This document shows, piece by piece, positions 1 through 7,148 of a stretch of 41,266 nt of DNA. How positions within the stretch are numbered: the stretch's first letter is position 1; each line of letters begins with the position of its first letter. The notes beneath the pieces are model-generated. The model ran no database searches. It was not told where the DNA came from and worked only from the letters and a program-made list of their open reading frames with translations. Origin of the DNA: CAYWMP01 sp964459445. Its GTDB lineage: Bacteria > Desulfobacterota > DSM-4660 > Desulfatiglandales > HGW-15. The position numbers and the translations under genes were made by a program. Location of the stretch: the NCBI GenBank assembly GCA_964459445.1, contig CAYWMP010000030.1:1-41266 (forward strand), given 5' to 3'.

Positions 1-437
1 ACGGCCTTTCTCATCGTCAGACCCGCATTGAATTCATCGGGGACTTCTACGGGACAGACCCGGGAGCACTCTCCGCACCCAATGCATCGGTCCGGGTCCA
101 CCATGGTCGCCTTTTGTCGCAATGTGGCCTGGAATTTCCCCGGCTCCCCGTCCAGGGCTGCAAGTTCTGTGGAAAGCATGATATCGATGTTCTCGTGGAA
201 CAAGCCTTTGCGCAAACAATACTGAGAGGATGAATCCCGTTCCACGAGTGGAAGCATTTTGCACATGCCGCAGTGATCCGTTGGAAATTGGTAGTCGAGC
301 TGGGTCAAAACGCCGCCCAGGTTTGGGGCCTTATCAATAAGTGTGACCCCGTAACCCTGTTCCGCCAGGTCCAAGGCGGAACGAATACCGCTTATTCCCG
401 ATCCAACGACCAAAGCTGAGCCGATTTTTTTGCGCAT
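1..437 (-). CDS. HdrA-like FAD/iron-sulfur oxidoreductase, partial (C-terminus beyond left edge)
   Basis: This reading frame runs off the left edge, so only the first 145 residues are present. It starts at the ATG at 437-435 behind a GGAGGAC ribosome site. The N-terminus MRKKIGSALVVGSGISGIRS is a Rossmann FAD-binding motif. It is followed by GGVLTQLDYQFPTDHCGMC, which corresponds to the HdrA flavin-site region, and then by a 4Fe-4S ferredoxin motif CIGCGECSRVCPVEVP near residues 122-137. It starts directly at the FAD domain and lacks the 140-residue N-terminal domain of the HdrA at 2515-5925, so it is a shorter HdrA paralogue. It is the last visible gene of the minus-strand operon and probably passes electrons between flavin and iron-sulfur partners in the same complex. 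The family assignment is secure; the partner and reaction are inferred from context. Confidence 0.85.
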   Translation of the reverse strand, partial: MRKKIGSALVVGSGISGIRSALDLAEQGYGVTLIDKAPNLGGVLTQLDYQFPTDHCGMCKMLPLVERDSSSQYCLRKGLFHENIDIMLSTELAALDGEPGKFQATLRQKATMVDPDRCIGCGECSRVCPVEVPDEFNAGLTMRKA

Positions 438-460
438 ATCAAGTGTCCTCCGGACGTGCG

Positions 461-560
461 TTGTCGGTTGTCAGTTGTCCGTCGCATAAAACCCGACACG
501 ACACTTCCTTCTTTTTGATGCCGTTTCCCGTGCAACAAGCGACAGACCACGGACAACGAG
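461..560. repeat. Intergenic GTTGTC-type inverted repeat
   Basis: The 129-bp spacer between the FrhB-like gene and the HdrA-like gene contains repeated GTTGTC/GTTGTCCG words at about 461-485 and the opposite-strand counterpart CGGACAACGA at about 551-560. The same word family recurs at 2415-2508, two genes upstream. It resembles a dispersed extragenic palindrome rather than a regulator site. Confidence 0.5.
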
Positions 561-566
561 CCGTCA

Positions 567-1712
567 TTAATCTCTTCCCCCCGTCACTTCCTTGAACTCA
601 TCCTCCCTGAAGGTGGAAAGGGGCGGTTCGTCTTCAATACTGCGGCCGGCCTGATATTCAAAGGCCTTTTGAGTATGACTGGCAATTGTTCGAAAGATCT
701 CCATCACCGGGATATTGTTAGGGCATGCATTGGAGCACTGCCCGCACCCTATGCATGCCGTACTCATGTGGGCCAACCGGGTGATATGGTAGAATACGGT
801 GTCCGTGGGCATTTTGAGCACACCTTTGCGTTGGGCCCAACGGAGATACTGGGCAGGTTCGTGATCAAATACGTCGGTGACAAAGACACACTCCTTGCAA
901 TAGCAAACCGGACAGGCAACCCGGCAGTTATAACAGTTAACGCAATTGGCAAGATAGGTTGTGAGATGATTCAGGTCAGCGGTGGCCTCACTGGTCTCCT
1001 CGAACATCTTGTCCCTGTAGGCAACGCGTCCCGTTATGAGCTCCTCAATCGCCTTTTGACGACCTTCCGGATCTTGCATCTCAGGCAGAGTGAGAGGATT
1101 TAAGAGGGTTTCGCCTTTTTCGGTACTTGCCTGTATTAGCAGATGATCGTTGAAGTCGACGCCGGCGAGGCCAATGAGGATATCGGCATTCTCAGGAATG
1201 GGATATTCACAGGCCTTGCACGCAGGGGATAGATCAAAATCTTCAAAGGCTGTTCCCTTCCCGGAACGAATGTTCTCGTAAAAGCGCAGAGTGGCCTCTT
1301 TCCCGTCGCCGTTTGTGAATCGAGGATAGTTGACGTTGCTGTACGCGCCGAAACAGTCCGTTCCAACCAGAACGACCTCATCCATACTTCCCTGCTTCAG
1401 TTTCACCAATTCAATAAAGGCACGGATTTCACAGGGGCGTAATACAACGGCAATGGGCGTGCCTGTCGGACGCCTCGTGAGCTTGGAAACCACCTTTGCT
1501 GCATTAATGGGAAATACGGGGGCCAATGGGTCGGTGCCGCTCAGTCTGTCCGAATCTGAGACAAGAGTCGGCATGATGGCGTTTTTCATAGGCAGGTGTT
1601 GCGGCACAAGCAACGCATCAATCTCCGTCTCATCAAGCATTCTGCTGAAAAAACCCTGAAGCGCATCAAGAAGGCTTTGCCCTTTTGTTTCAATCTTCCA
1701 TGTTCTAGACAT
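567..1712 (-). CDS. FrhB/FdhB-family iron-sulfur flavoprotein subunit with C-terminal ferredoxin domain
   Basis: The 381-residue protein belongs to the coenzyme F420 hydrogenase/dehydrogenase beta-subunit family, whose members carry flavin and iron-sulfur clusters and feed electrons into Hdr-type complexes. The N-terminal part has the family motif CEIRAFIELVKL at 94-105, C120 and the CKAC pair at 165-168. The C-terminal part carries two clusters: the Cys-rich CVNCYNCRVACPVCYCKEC at 257-275 and CIGCGQCSNACPNN at 320-333. The start ATG at 1712-1710 has a strong GGGGGAG site. It lies between mvhD and the second HdrA-like gene on the same strand, so it probably serves as an electron entry or exit subunit of the HdrA-MvhD complex. 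F420 itself is not implied, because bacterial relatives may use other electron donors such as ferredoxin or NAD(P)H. The donor is unknown. Confidence 0.8.
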   Translation of the reverse strand: MSRTWKIETKGQSLLDALQGFFSRMLDETEIDALLVPQHLPMKNAIMPTLVSDSDRLSGTDPLAPVFPINAAKVVSKLTRRPTGTPIAVVLRPCEIRAFIELVKLKQGSMDEVVLVGTDCFGAYSNVNYPRFTNGDGKEATLRFYENIRSGKGTAFEDFDLSPACKACEYPIPENADILIGLAGVDFNDHLLIQASTEKGETLLNPLTLPEMQDPEGRQKAIEELITGRVAYRDKMFEETSEATADLNHLTTYLANCVNCYNCRVACPVCYCKECVFVTDVFDHEPAQYLRWAQRKGVLKMPTDTVFYHITRLAHMSTACIGCGQCSNACPNNIPVMEIFRTIASHTQKAFEYQAGRSIEDEPPLSTFREDEFKEVTGGRD

Positions 1713-1798
1713 TGATCTCCCCCAATAAATTGTCTATTGAATATTGGCATCCTTTAGAATGGTGCAAAATGAGTTTACACTTTTTCCAAGTTCGGGTT

Positions 1799-1862
1799 TC
1801 AGTGTTCAGGTGTCAGGTTTTAGCGATCGCATTTCTCATTCCTGACACCCGAAACCTGAAAC
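1799..1862. repeat. Extragenic inverted repeat (TCAGGTGTCAGG family)
   Basis: In the 195-bp spacer between mvhD and the FrhB-like gene, a TTTCAGTGTTCAGGTGTCAGG arm near 1799-1819 is matched on the other strand by CCTGACACCCGAAACCTGAAA at 1842-1862, with about 22 bases between. This can fold into a long imperfect hairpin. It looks like a dispersed extragenic palindrome; it could also act as an mRNA processing or attenuation element inside the operon. Confidence 0.55.
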
Positions 1863-1907
1863 CAATCTGTCATTAACATTTCATTTTCTCAGTTCGTCAA
1901 TCATCAA

Positions 1908-2330
1908 TCATATCACCATCTGTTCTCTGGCTTCACTGGGGCCGAGGGCCTTGATCTCGGAAACCATCTCTCTGATGGTTTCAGCAAAATCGACCCCTTC
2001 GCTGGCGCCGATCCAGGTTAGCTTGACGCGCTTTTCGTCAAACCCGAATCTCGGCAAGATCTCCTTCAAGAGTTTCACCCGCCGCCGCGCCTTGAAATTG
2101 CCGTTGATATAGTGGCAATCCCCTGGGTGGCAACCACTGATTAGGACGGCATCAGCCCCCTCCAACAACGCCTTGATCACATATTTGGGATCCACCATCC
2201 CGGTGCACATCATCCGAATGAGCCTTACATTTTTCGGATAAATCAGCCTGGATGTCCCCGCGAGATCCGCAGCCGTATAGGTGCACCAGTTGCAGACAAA
2301 GGCGATAATGGTTGGTTCAAAGTCGTTCAT
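1908..2330 (-). CDS. mvhD: MvhD/HdrA-associated [2Fe-2S] electron-transfer subunit
   Basis: This 140-residue protein is the delta subunit of methyl-viologen-reducing hydrogenase type (MvhD/FlpD family), a small iron-sulfur protein that passes electrons between an electron-input module and HdrA. The family Cys pattern is complete: FVCNWCTYTAADLAG near the N-terminus, IRMMCTGMVDP in the middle and GCHPGDCHYINGN further on. An in-frame TTG lies 18 bases further upstream, but the AGGAGG ribosome site sits inside that extension and eight bases before the ATG at 2330-2328, which fixes the shorter start. It follows the HdrA-GltD gene after a 184-bp spacer. Unlike the MvhD half of the protein at 12292-14739, it has all the canonical cysteines, so it is probably the functional electron conduit of the minus-strand complex. 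Confidence 0.92.
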   Translation of the reverse strand: MNDFEPTIIAFVCNWCTYTAADLAGTSRLIYPKNVRLIRMMCTGMVDPKYVIKALLEGADAVLISGCHPGDCHYINGNFKARRRVKLLKEILPRFGFDEKRVKLTWIGASEGVDFAETIREMVSEIKALGPSEAREQMVI

Positions 2331-2414
2331 TTTTTGTTCCTCCTGCAAAATCGTGTTGCTTTCAGCTTGTCCTGTCTAATCTTTGCCCCTTACCCTGTGA
2401 AAGCCCATATGTTT

Positions 2415-2508
2415 GTCGTCCGTTTTGTGTCGTCTGTCGAAAGGCTCCCATAAAGATTAAACCCGGATATATCCTGGTGCGACGGACAACCGACAACGGA
2501 CTACCGAC
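2415..2508. repeat. Intergenic GTCCGT/ACGGAC inverted repeat
   Basis: The spacer between the HdrA-GltD gene and mvhD contains GTCGTCCGTTTTGTGTCGTC at 2415-2434 and the roughly complementary CGACGGACAACCGACAACGG at 2480-2499, about 45 bases apart. The words match those at 461-560, so one repeat family occupies two spacers of the same operon. Confidence 0.5.
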
Positions 2509-2514
2509 ATTTTT

Positions 2515-5500
2515 CTAAGTTCCCACCTCGGCCAGGGCATCCATCATGCCGTCAAGTTCAGCAAAAACCTGCCTTTCATTGAAATGTCGAACCTGCGCGG
2601 CGCCGCTGGGACAAAAGCCCGCGCAACTGCCGCACCCCTTGCAGAGGGCCTCATTGACGACGGACACTTTCCTTCGCTCATCGAATTCAATGGCCGAATA
2701 GGCGCAAAGGCCGATACAGGTCTGGCATCCTGCGCAGACCTCCGGATCAATCCAAGAGATGGTGGAGGGTATTTCCACCCTACCGCGTGCCGCCAGTTCC
2801 AGGGATTTGGCGGCAGCTCCCGAGGCCTGGGCTACGGTATCCGGGATATCCTTGGGGCCCTGACATGCCCCGGCCAGGTAGACCCCGTCTGTCGCAGTAT
2901 TAAGGGGCCCTAGCTTTGGGTGCTCTTCCAGGAAAAAACCGTCGGCCCCTTGGTTAATCCCAAAAACCCTTCCAACCTCTGAAGCATCCTGCCGTGACTC
3001 CATGGCGGCACAAAGGATCACCATGTCTACCGGAACCCTGATACGCTTGCCGATAAGCGTATCTTCGCCGATAACAATTAATTTGCCCTCCTCATCGGGT
3101 GTCGCAGCCCTATCCGTGATCTCCGCAGGTTTTCCGCGGACAAAAGTGATCCCCTCCTCCTGACACCTGCGGAAGAATTCCTCATAGCCCTTTCCAAAGC
3201 ATCGCATATCGATGTAGAAGTCATGGATCTTGGTATGGTGTCCGACCTTGTCCTTTATGAGATGACCGTATTTAAGGGCATACATACAGCAGACCCTCGA
3301 GCAATATTCATGGTAGTTTTCATCGCGACTGCCTACACAGTGGACAATGGCTACACTCTCGGGAGGCCCGGCAAATCCCCCGTTTCCGTCTCTCATGAGG
3401 ATTTGTCCGCTCGTGGGGCCCGTTGCATTGTTGAGGCGTTCGAACTCCAGGCTGGTCATAACATTTGGGTACTTCCCGTATCCAAATTGCTTCATGGGTG
3501 TGGGATCCCAAAGGTCATATCCCGTTGCCACGATGATGCTGCCGACCTCAAGCTCCAATTCCTCCACCTCCATCGTATGGTCGATGGCATTGGCCTCACA
3601 GGCTTTCACGCATTCCATGCACTCGCTGCACACCCCGCAGTTTAGGCAACGATGTGCCTCGTGCCTTGCCGCTTCCTCCGAAAATCCCAGATTCACTTCC
3701 TCAAAGGATCGGATTCTCTCCGTTATGTCTCGATGGCTGACCGTTGCCCGGGCATCCCTAGCCAAACCCTTAGGTATTTCATCCCACGACCGACCGGGCG
3801 GTTCCCTGCCGGCCAGCTCCGCAGCAAAGGCCTCCATATCCTCACCATTGAGGAACCGGTGGATGGCCTCCGTGGCCTTATGCCCTGATGAGACGGCTTC
3901 TATAACGGTGGCGGGACCCGTGACTGCATCTCCGGAGGCAAAGATGTGGGGAATGGAGGTTTGCATGGTATGGGGATTCACCACAAAGGTGGACCTACGG
4001 CTGGTCTCCAATTCGGTGTGGTCGCTGAACCAAGCCACATCCGGCTGCTGACCGATGGCGGGTATGACGGCATCGCATTCAATCGTGAATTCAGAACCCT
4101 CAACAGGAATAGGACGTCGACGGCCGCTGGCATCGGGTTCGCCTAATTCTGTCTTGATGCACTCAAACCCCGTGACGTGTCCGTTTGAGCCATGGATACG
4201 CACGGGAGCGGTCAAATAGTGCAGGTTAACACCCTCTTCCAGGGCCTCCTCGATCTCCTCGGGGTAGGCCGGCATCTCCTCCCGGCTGCGCCGATATACG
4301 ATGGTCACATCTTCAGCACCAAGGCGTAGTGCGGTACGTGCTGCATCGATCGCGACGTTCCCGCCGCCGATGATGACCACACGCTTACCGGGTAATTCGC
4401 GGCTTCCCATATTGACGTCTCGCAGGAATTCCACGGCATCGAGGACGCCCTCATAGTCATCCTCACCATGAATCCTCAGTTTGAGGCTTCGGTGCGCCCC
4501 TATTCCAAGGAACACGGCCATGTAGCCCTGTTCCTTTAGATCATCCAGTGTAAATTCTTGACCCAGGCGCTTTCCCGTCTGGACGTCGATGCCGTGATCC
4601 AAGATCAAATCGATCTCTTGATCAAGCACCTCCTGCGGCAATCGATAATCCGGAATGCCCAGCCGGAGCATGCCGCCCAGTTTCGGCATCGCCTCAAAGA
4701 TGGTGATTTGATAGCCCCTTAACCGCAGATAATAGGCCACCGTGAGTCCCGCCGGTCCCGACCCGATAACCGCAACCTTTTCAGGCCGGTCCTCAATTTG
4801 CGGGTGGGGTAAAGTTGCGAGATCGACCTGATCCGCCGCAAACCGCTTGAGATCCCTAATTGAGATGGATTCCTCGACCTCGTTTCTCCTGCAATCCGCT
4901 TCGCAGGGATGGGGACAGACCCGTCCGAGCACACCCGGCAAAGGAAGGCGTTCCATGATCAGCTGCACGGATTCCCTGTATTTTCCCTCTCCAATGAGCT
5001 GGACATACCCCTGAACGTTGATACCTGCAGGGCAAGTCATCACACAGGGCGCCCTGTCCTTTTTATCGATTGCGAAGGTGATGGGCACGGCCTGCGGGAA
5101 GGATCGGTATATGGCCTTTCTCATGCCAAGTCCCTCATCCCATTCGCTCGGCCGTGTGACGGGACAGACCAGCGCGCATTCACCACAGCCCGTGCATACA
5201 CCCTCCTTAACGTAGCGGGGTTTGCGGTGCACCTTTACTTTGTAGTTTCCGATATAGCCGGACACTTCCTCTACTTCGCTGTAAGTGAGGAGTTCGATGT
5301 TCCTGTCCTGTCCTACGGATACCATCTTGGGTGTGCCGATGCAGGCGGCACAATCCAGGGTGGGGAATGTCTTGTCGAACTGGAGCATATGGCCGCCGAT
5401 GGTGGGTTGTCTTTCCACGAGGTAGACCTTGTAGTCTGCACTGGCGACGTCCAATGCGGCCTGCATCCCCGCAATTCCCCCTCCAACGACCATGACATCG

Positions 5501-5925
5501 GGATGAACCTTCACCTCTCTGGCTGCAAGGCTCTCGTGATAATTCACCCTGTTGATTGCGGCCGCTGCGAGGCTCTTGGCCTTTCTGGTTGCCTCCTCAG
5601 GATTTTCCGTCACCCAGGACACCTGCTCACGAACTGAGGCCATCTGGAAGAGGTAGGGATTAATTCCCGCCCGCTGGCAAGCGCCCTGGAAGGTTTTTTC
5701 GTGGAGCCTCGGGCTACAGGAGGCGACAACGACCCTGTTGAGACCGAATTGCCGAATGTCGTTTTCAATCATCTCCTGACCGGGATCGGAACACATGAAT
5801 TTGTAATCCCGGGCAACCGCCACGTTTTTAAGCCCTCTGGTAAACTCGGCCACCTCTTCAACATTGACCTTTCCGGCGATATTGACACCACAATGGCAGA
5901 CGTAGAAACCTATTTTCTTTGACAT
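2515..5925 (-). CDS. hdrA: HdrA with inserted GltD-like NAD(P)H-dependent oxidoreductase domain
   Basis: This 1136-residue protein is HdrA, the flavin-bifurcating subunit of heterodisulfide-reductase-type complexes, interrupted by a second flavoprotein. Residues 1-140 are the HdrA N-terminal domain (FYVCHCGVNIAGKV, MCSDPGQ). Residues 143-285 are the first half of the FAD domain, with VVGGGIAGMQAALD, GGHMLQFDKTFPTLDCAACI and a ferredoxin motif CTGCGECALVCP at 244-255. Residues about 285-750 are a complete GltD-like module: CVMTCPAGINVQGY, VCPHPCEADCRR, FAD motif VIGSGPAGLTVAYYL at 387-401 and NAD(P)H motif VVIIGGGNVAIDAAR at 516-530. HdrA then resumes with CLNCGVCSECMECVKAC and ends with two ferredoxin motifs, CAGCQTCIGLC and CKGCGSCAGFCP. 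A normal HdrA is about 650 residues, so the insert explains the length. It implies that NAD(P)H is oxidised or reduced inside the HdrA polypeptide. Start ATG has an AAAGGA site. Confidence 0.93.
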   Translation of the reverse strand: MSKKIGFYVCHCGVNIAGKVNVEEVAEFTRGLKNVAVARDYKFMCSDPGQEMIENDIRQFGLNRVVVASCSPRLHEKTFQGACQRAGINPYLFQMASVREQVSWVTENPEEATRKAKSLAAAAINRVNYHESLAAREVKVHPDVMVVGGGIAGMQAALDVASADYKVYLVERQPTIGGHMLQFDKTFPTLDCAACIGTPKMVSVGQDRNIELLTYSEVEEVSGYIGNYKVKVHRKPRYVKEGVCTGCGECALVCPVTRPSEWDEGLGMRKAIYRSFPQAVPITFAIDKKDRAPCVMTCPAGINVQGYVQLIGEGKYRESVQLIMERLPLPGVLGRVCPHPCEADCRRNEVEESISIRDLKRFAADQVDLATLPHPQIEDRPEKVAVIGSGPAGLTVAYYLRLRGYQITIFEAMPKLGGMLRLGIPDYRLPQEVLDQEIDLILDHGIDVQTGKRLGQEFTLDDLKEQGYMAVFLGIGAHRSLKLRIHGEDDYEGVLDAVEFLRDVNMGSRELPGKRVVIIGGGNVAIDAARTALRLGAEDVTIVYRRSREEMPAYPEEIEEALEEGVNLHYLTAPVRIHGSNGHVTGFECIKTELGEPDASGRRRPIPVEGSEFTIECDAVIPAIGQQPDVAWFSDHTELETSRRSTFVVNPHTMQTSIPHIFASGDAVTGPATVIEAVSSGHKATEAIHRFLNGEDMEAFAAELAGREPPGRSWDEIPKGLARDARATVSHRDITERIRSFEEVNLGFSEEAARHEAHRCLNCGVCSECMECVKACEANAIDHTMEVEELELEVGSIIVATGYDLWDPTPMKQFGYGKYPNVMTSLEFERLNNATGPTSGQILMRDGNGGFAGPPESVAIVHCVGSRDENYHEYCSRVCCMYALKYGHLIKDKVGHHTKIHDFYIDMRCFGKGYEEFFRRCQEEGITFVRGKPAEITDRAATPDEEGKLIVIGEDTLIGKRIRVPVDMVILCAAMESRQDASEVGRVFGINQGADGFFLEEHPKLGPLNTATDGVYLAGACQGPKDIPDTVAQASGAAAKSLELAARGRVEIPSTISWIDPEVCAGCQTCIGLCAYSAIEFDERRKVSVVNEALCKGCGSCAGFCPSGAAQVRHFNERQVFAELDGMMDALAEVGT

Positions 5926-5974
5926 TTCGATCCTTTCACTTTGATACAGGAACCTTATAAAATTGGGTGTTGAT

Positions 5975-6403
5975 TTATTCCTTCCGAGTCATTGGGTCCA
6001 TGCCCTGACCGCATAATATATTATTGGTGCATTGAATCAGATCTTCGGCTTCGGGAGGTTTTTCGATATAGGCCTCGGGCGGAGGGAGCGGGTGTCCCAT
6101 GTACGTGCTGAGCATGTTCTGGGAGTGAAAAAAGGTCTTTTCAGAGATCGCCGACAGCACAATGACTGGGATATCTTTCAGTTCGGCATCAGATTTTAAT
6201 TGCTGATATATTTCCGTTCCTGCCACCCTGGGCATCATCACGTCCAGGATAATGAGTTCCGGTCTCTCTTCTTTGGCCTTGCGTAATCCATCCGGGCCAT
6301 CCTCTGCAACTATGGGGTGGAAACCATTTGTCTCTAGAAGGGTGGACAAAAAAATCCTCATATCCATTTCATCGTCCACCACCAGGATTCTTCTCTTTTT
6401 CAT
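5975..6403 (-). CDS. Single-domain response regulator (receiver only)
   Basis: The 142-residue protein is a stand-alone CheY-like receiver. RRILVVDDEMDM near the N-terminus supplies the acidic pocket, LIILDVMMPRVAG the phospho-acceptor Asp, VLSA the conserved Ser and IEKPPE the conserved Lys. No output domain follows. An insertion between the Ser and the Lys, with the motif KTFFHSQ and a Pro-rich stretch, is shared with the paralogue at 16605-16997. The frame is open for 42 more codons upstream, but the ATG at 6403-6401 has GGAG before it and begins at the receiver fold, so I chose it. It is 49 bp upstream of hdrA on the same strand and is probably the first gene of that operon. Without an output domain it must act through a partner, perhaps a kinase or sigma-54 regulator. 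Confidence 0.88.
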   Translation of the reverse strand: MKKRRILVVDDEMDMRIFLSTLLETNGFHPIVAEDGPDGLRKAKEERPELIILDVMMPRVAGTEIYQQLKSDAELKDIPVIVLSAISEKTFFHSQNMLSTYMGHPLPPPEAYIEKPPEAEDLIQCTNNILCGQGMDPMTRKE

Positions 6404-6444
6404 GCCTGCTCCAAACTTTCTTAAGATAATCGCAAAAAGAGTCT

Positions 6445-6460
6445 GCCAATTCACTGCCAA
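6445..6460 (-). promoter_or_regulatory. Candidate sigma-54 promoter of the response regulator-hdrA operon
   Basis: Read on the minus strand the sequence is TTGGCAGTGAATTGGC. The GG of the -24 element and the GC of the -12 element are separated by exactly ten bases, as required for RpoN. There is one mismatch in each element compared with TGGCAC and TTGC. A start near 6434 would leave a leader of about 30 bases before the ATG at 6403. Confidence 0.5.
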
Positions 6461-6553
6461 ATAGCATTTACCATGCCATTCTTTAAAATACTGTATTTTC
6501 AATATGTTATCCGAAGAATACCCTTTCACCGCTGCCGATTTTGGTGATAAATC

Positions 6554-6659
6554 GTTGCATATGACTGCAACATTAAATAAGGCAATTATAATATGTTAAA
6601 TATTTTTAAATAGTTATAATAATTTTAGCGACTGATTTTGTTGCAACGTTTTGTGCAAC
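6554..6659. promoter_or_regulatory. Two GTTGCA...TGCAAC inverted repeats flanking an AT-rich stretch
   Basis: The first palindrome is GTTGCA at 6554-6559 with TGCAAC at 6566-6571. The second is GTTGCA at 6640-6645 with TGCAAC at 6654-6659. Between them lies a stretch very rich in A and T (about 6572-6628) that could bend easily or bind IHF. The pair lies 110-225 bases upstream of the candidate sigma-54 promoter, a usual distance for activator sites. Which regulator binds is unknown. Confidence 0.45.
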
Positions 6660-6662
6660 ATG

Positions 6663-6760
6663 TGAAACATTTAATGAAACAAAACCATTCAGTTCCCTTT
6701 TTCCACTTAAATATGTTATAAAGCATTGTTTCAGTTCTGTTTCAAATGCACATTTGAAAC
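6663..6760. promoter_or_regulatory. Cluster of TGAAAC/GTTTCA boxes between divergent operons
   Basis: Boxes occur at 6663-6668, 6675-6680, 6728-6733, 6739-6744 and 6755-6760. The last two belong to an almost perfect palindrome, GTTTCAAATG then CA then CATTTGAAAC, at 6739-6760. The same boxes recur upstream of nuoE at 8945-9076. They are probably upstream activator sites of the sigma-54 regulator encoded next to them; this is inference from position and repetition. The rest of the 454-bp gap 6404-6857 shows no gene. Confidence 0.6.
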
Positions 6761-6857
6761 ATGCTGAGAGGTGTGCTATTTGAATTAGAACTCGAATTAA
6801 CGGGCCGATTCCGTGATCTTTGCCTAAAACATCGATTGAAAATGGAGTGATTCGGGA

Positions 6858-7148
6858 ATGAATACAGACATTACTTGCAGAAGATGTTCGGTCTTAAGAG
6901 TTAACGCGCTTTGTAAGCTTTATGATGATGGATATCGTCAAAACGATAGCAGGGCTCAGACATTGCTGCATTTTTTTGTGGGCCTGGCCAAAGAGAGGGG
7001 CTACGCAGGAGGCGCCAAAATTTTGATGCCGGGTTTAGCTGAAGACGCCGTCAGGAAAACAAGCTGGAACGTTTCCTCTCTTCTGACAAATGAAGACTTT
7101 TCCTTTAAAGGTATTAACATCGATGGCCGAGGAAAAACACCCCGCTGA
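6858..7148 (+). CDS. Small hypothetical protein upstream of the sigma-54 regulator
   Basis: This 96-codon frame starts with ATG behind a GGAG at moderate spacing and has a CRRC pair near the N-terminus followed by a mixed helical sequence. It ends inside the 5' part of the regulator gene, overlapping it by 26 or 59 bases depending on the regulator start. I do not recognise a family. It might be a small co-transcribed protein or simply an open stretch. No transmembrane segment or signal peptide is visible. Support is weak and rests on the ribosome site and on the absence of any other feature here. Confidence 0.35.
   Translation: MNTDITCRRCSVLRVNALCKLYDDGYRQNDSRAQTLLHFFVGLAKERGYAGGAKILMPGLAEDAVRKTSWNVSSLLTNEDFSFKGINIDGRGKTPR

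Noticed and set aside
6440..6460. Second sigma-54-like match using GCAAAAAG as the -12 element
   Set aside because: The GG to GC spacing is 12 bases instead of 10; the match at 6445-6460 has the correct spacing.
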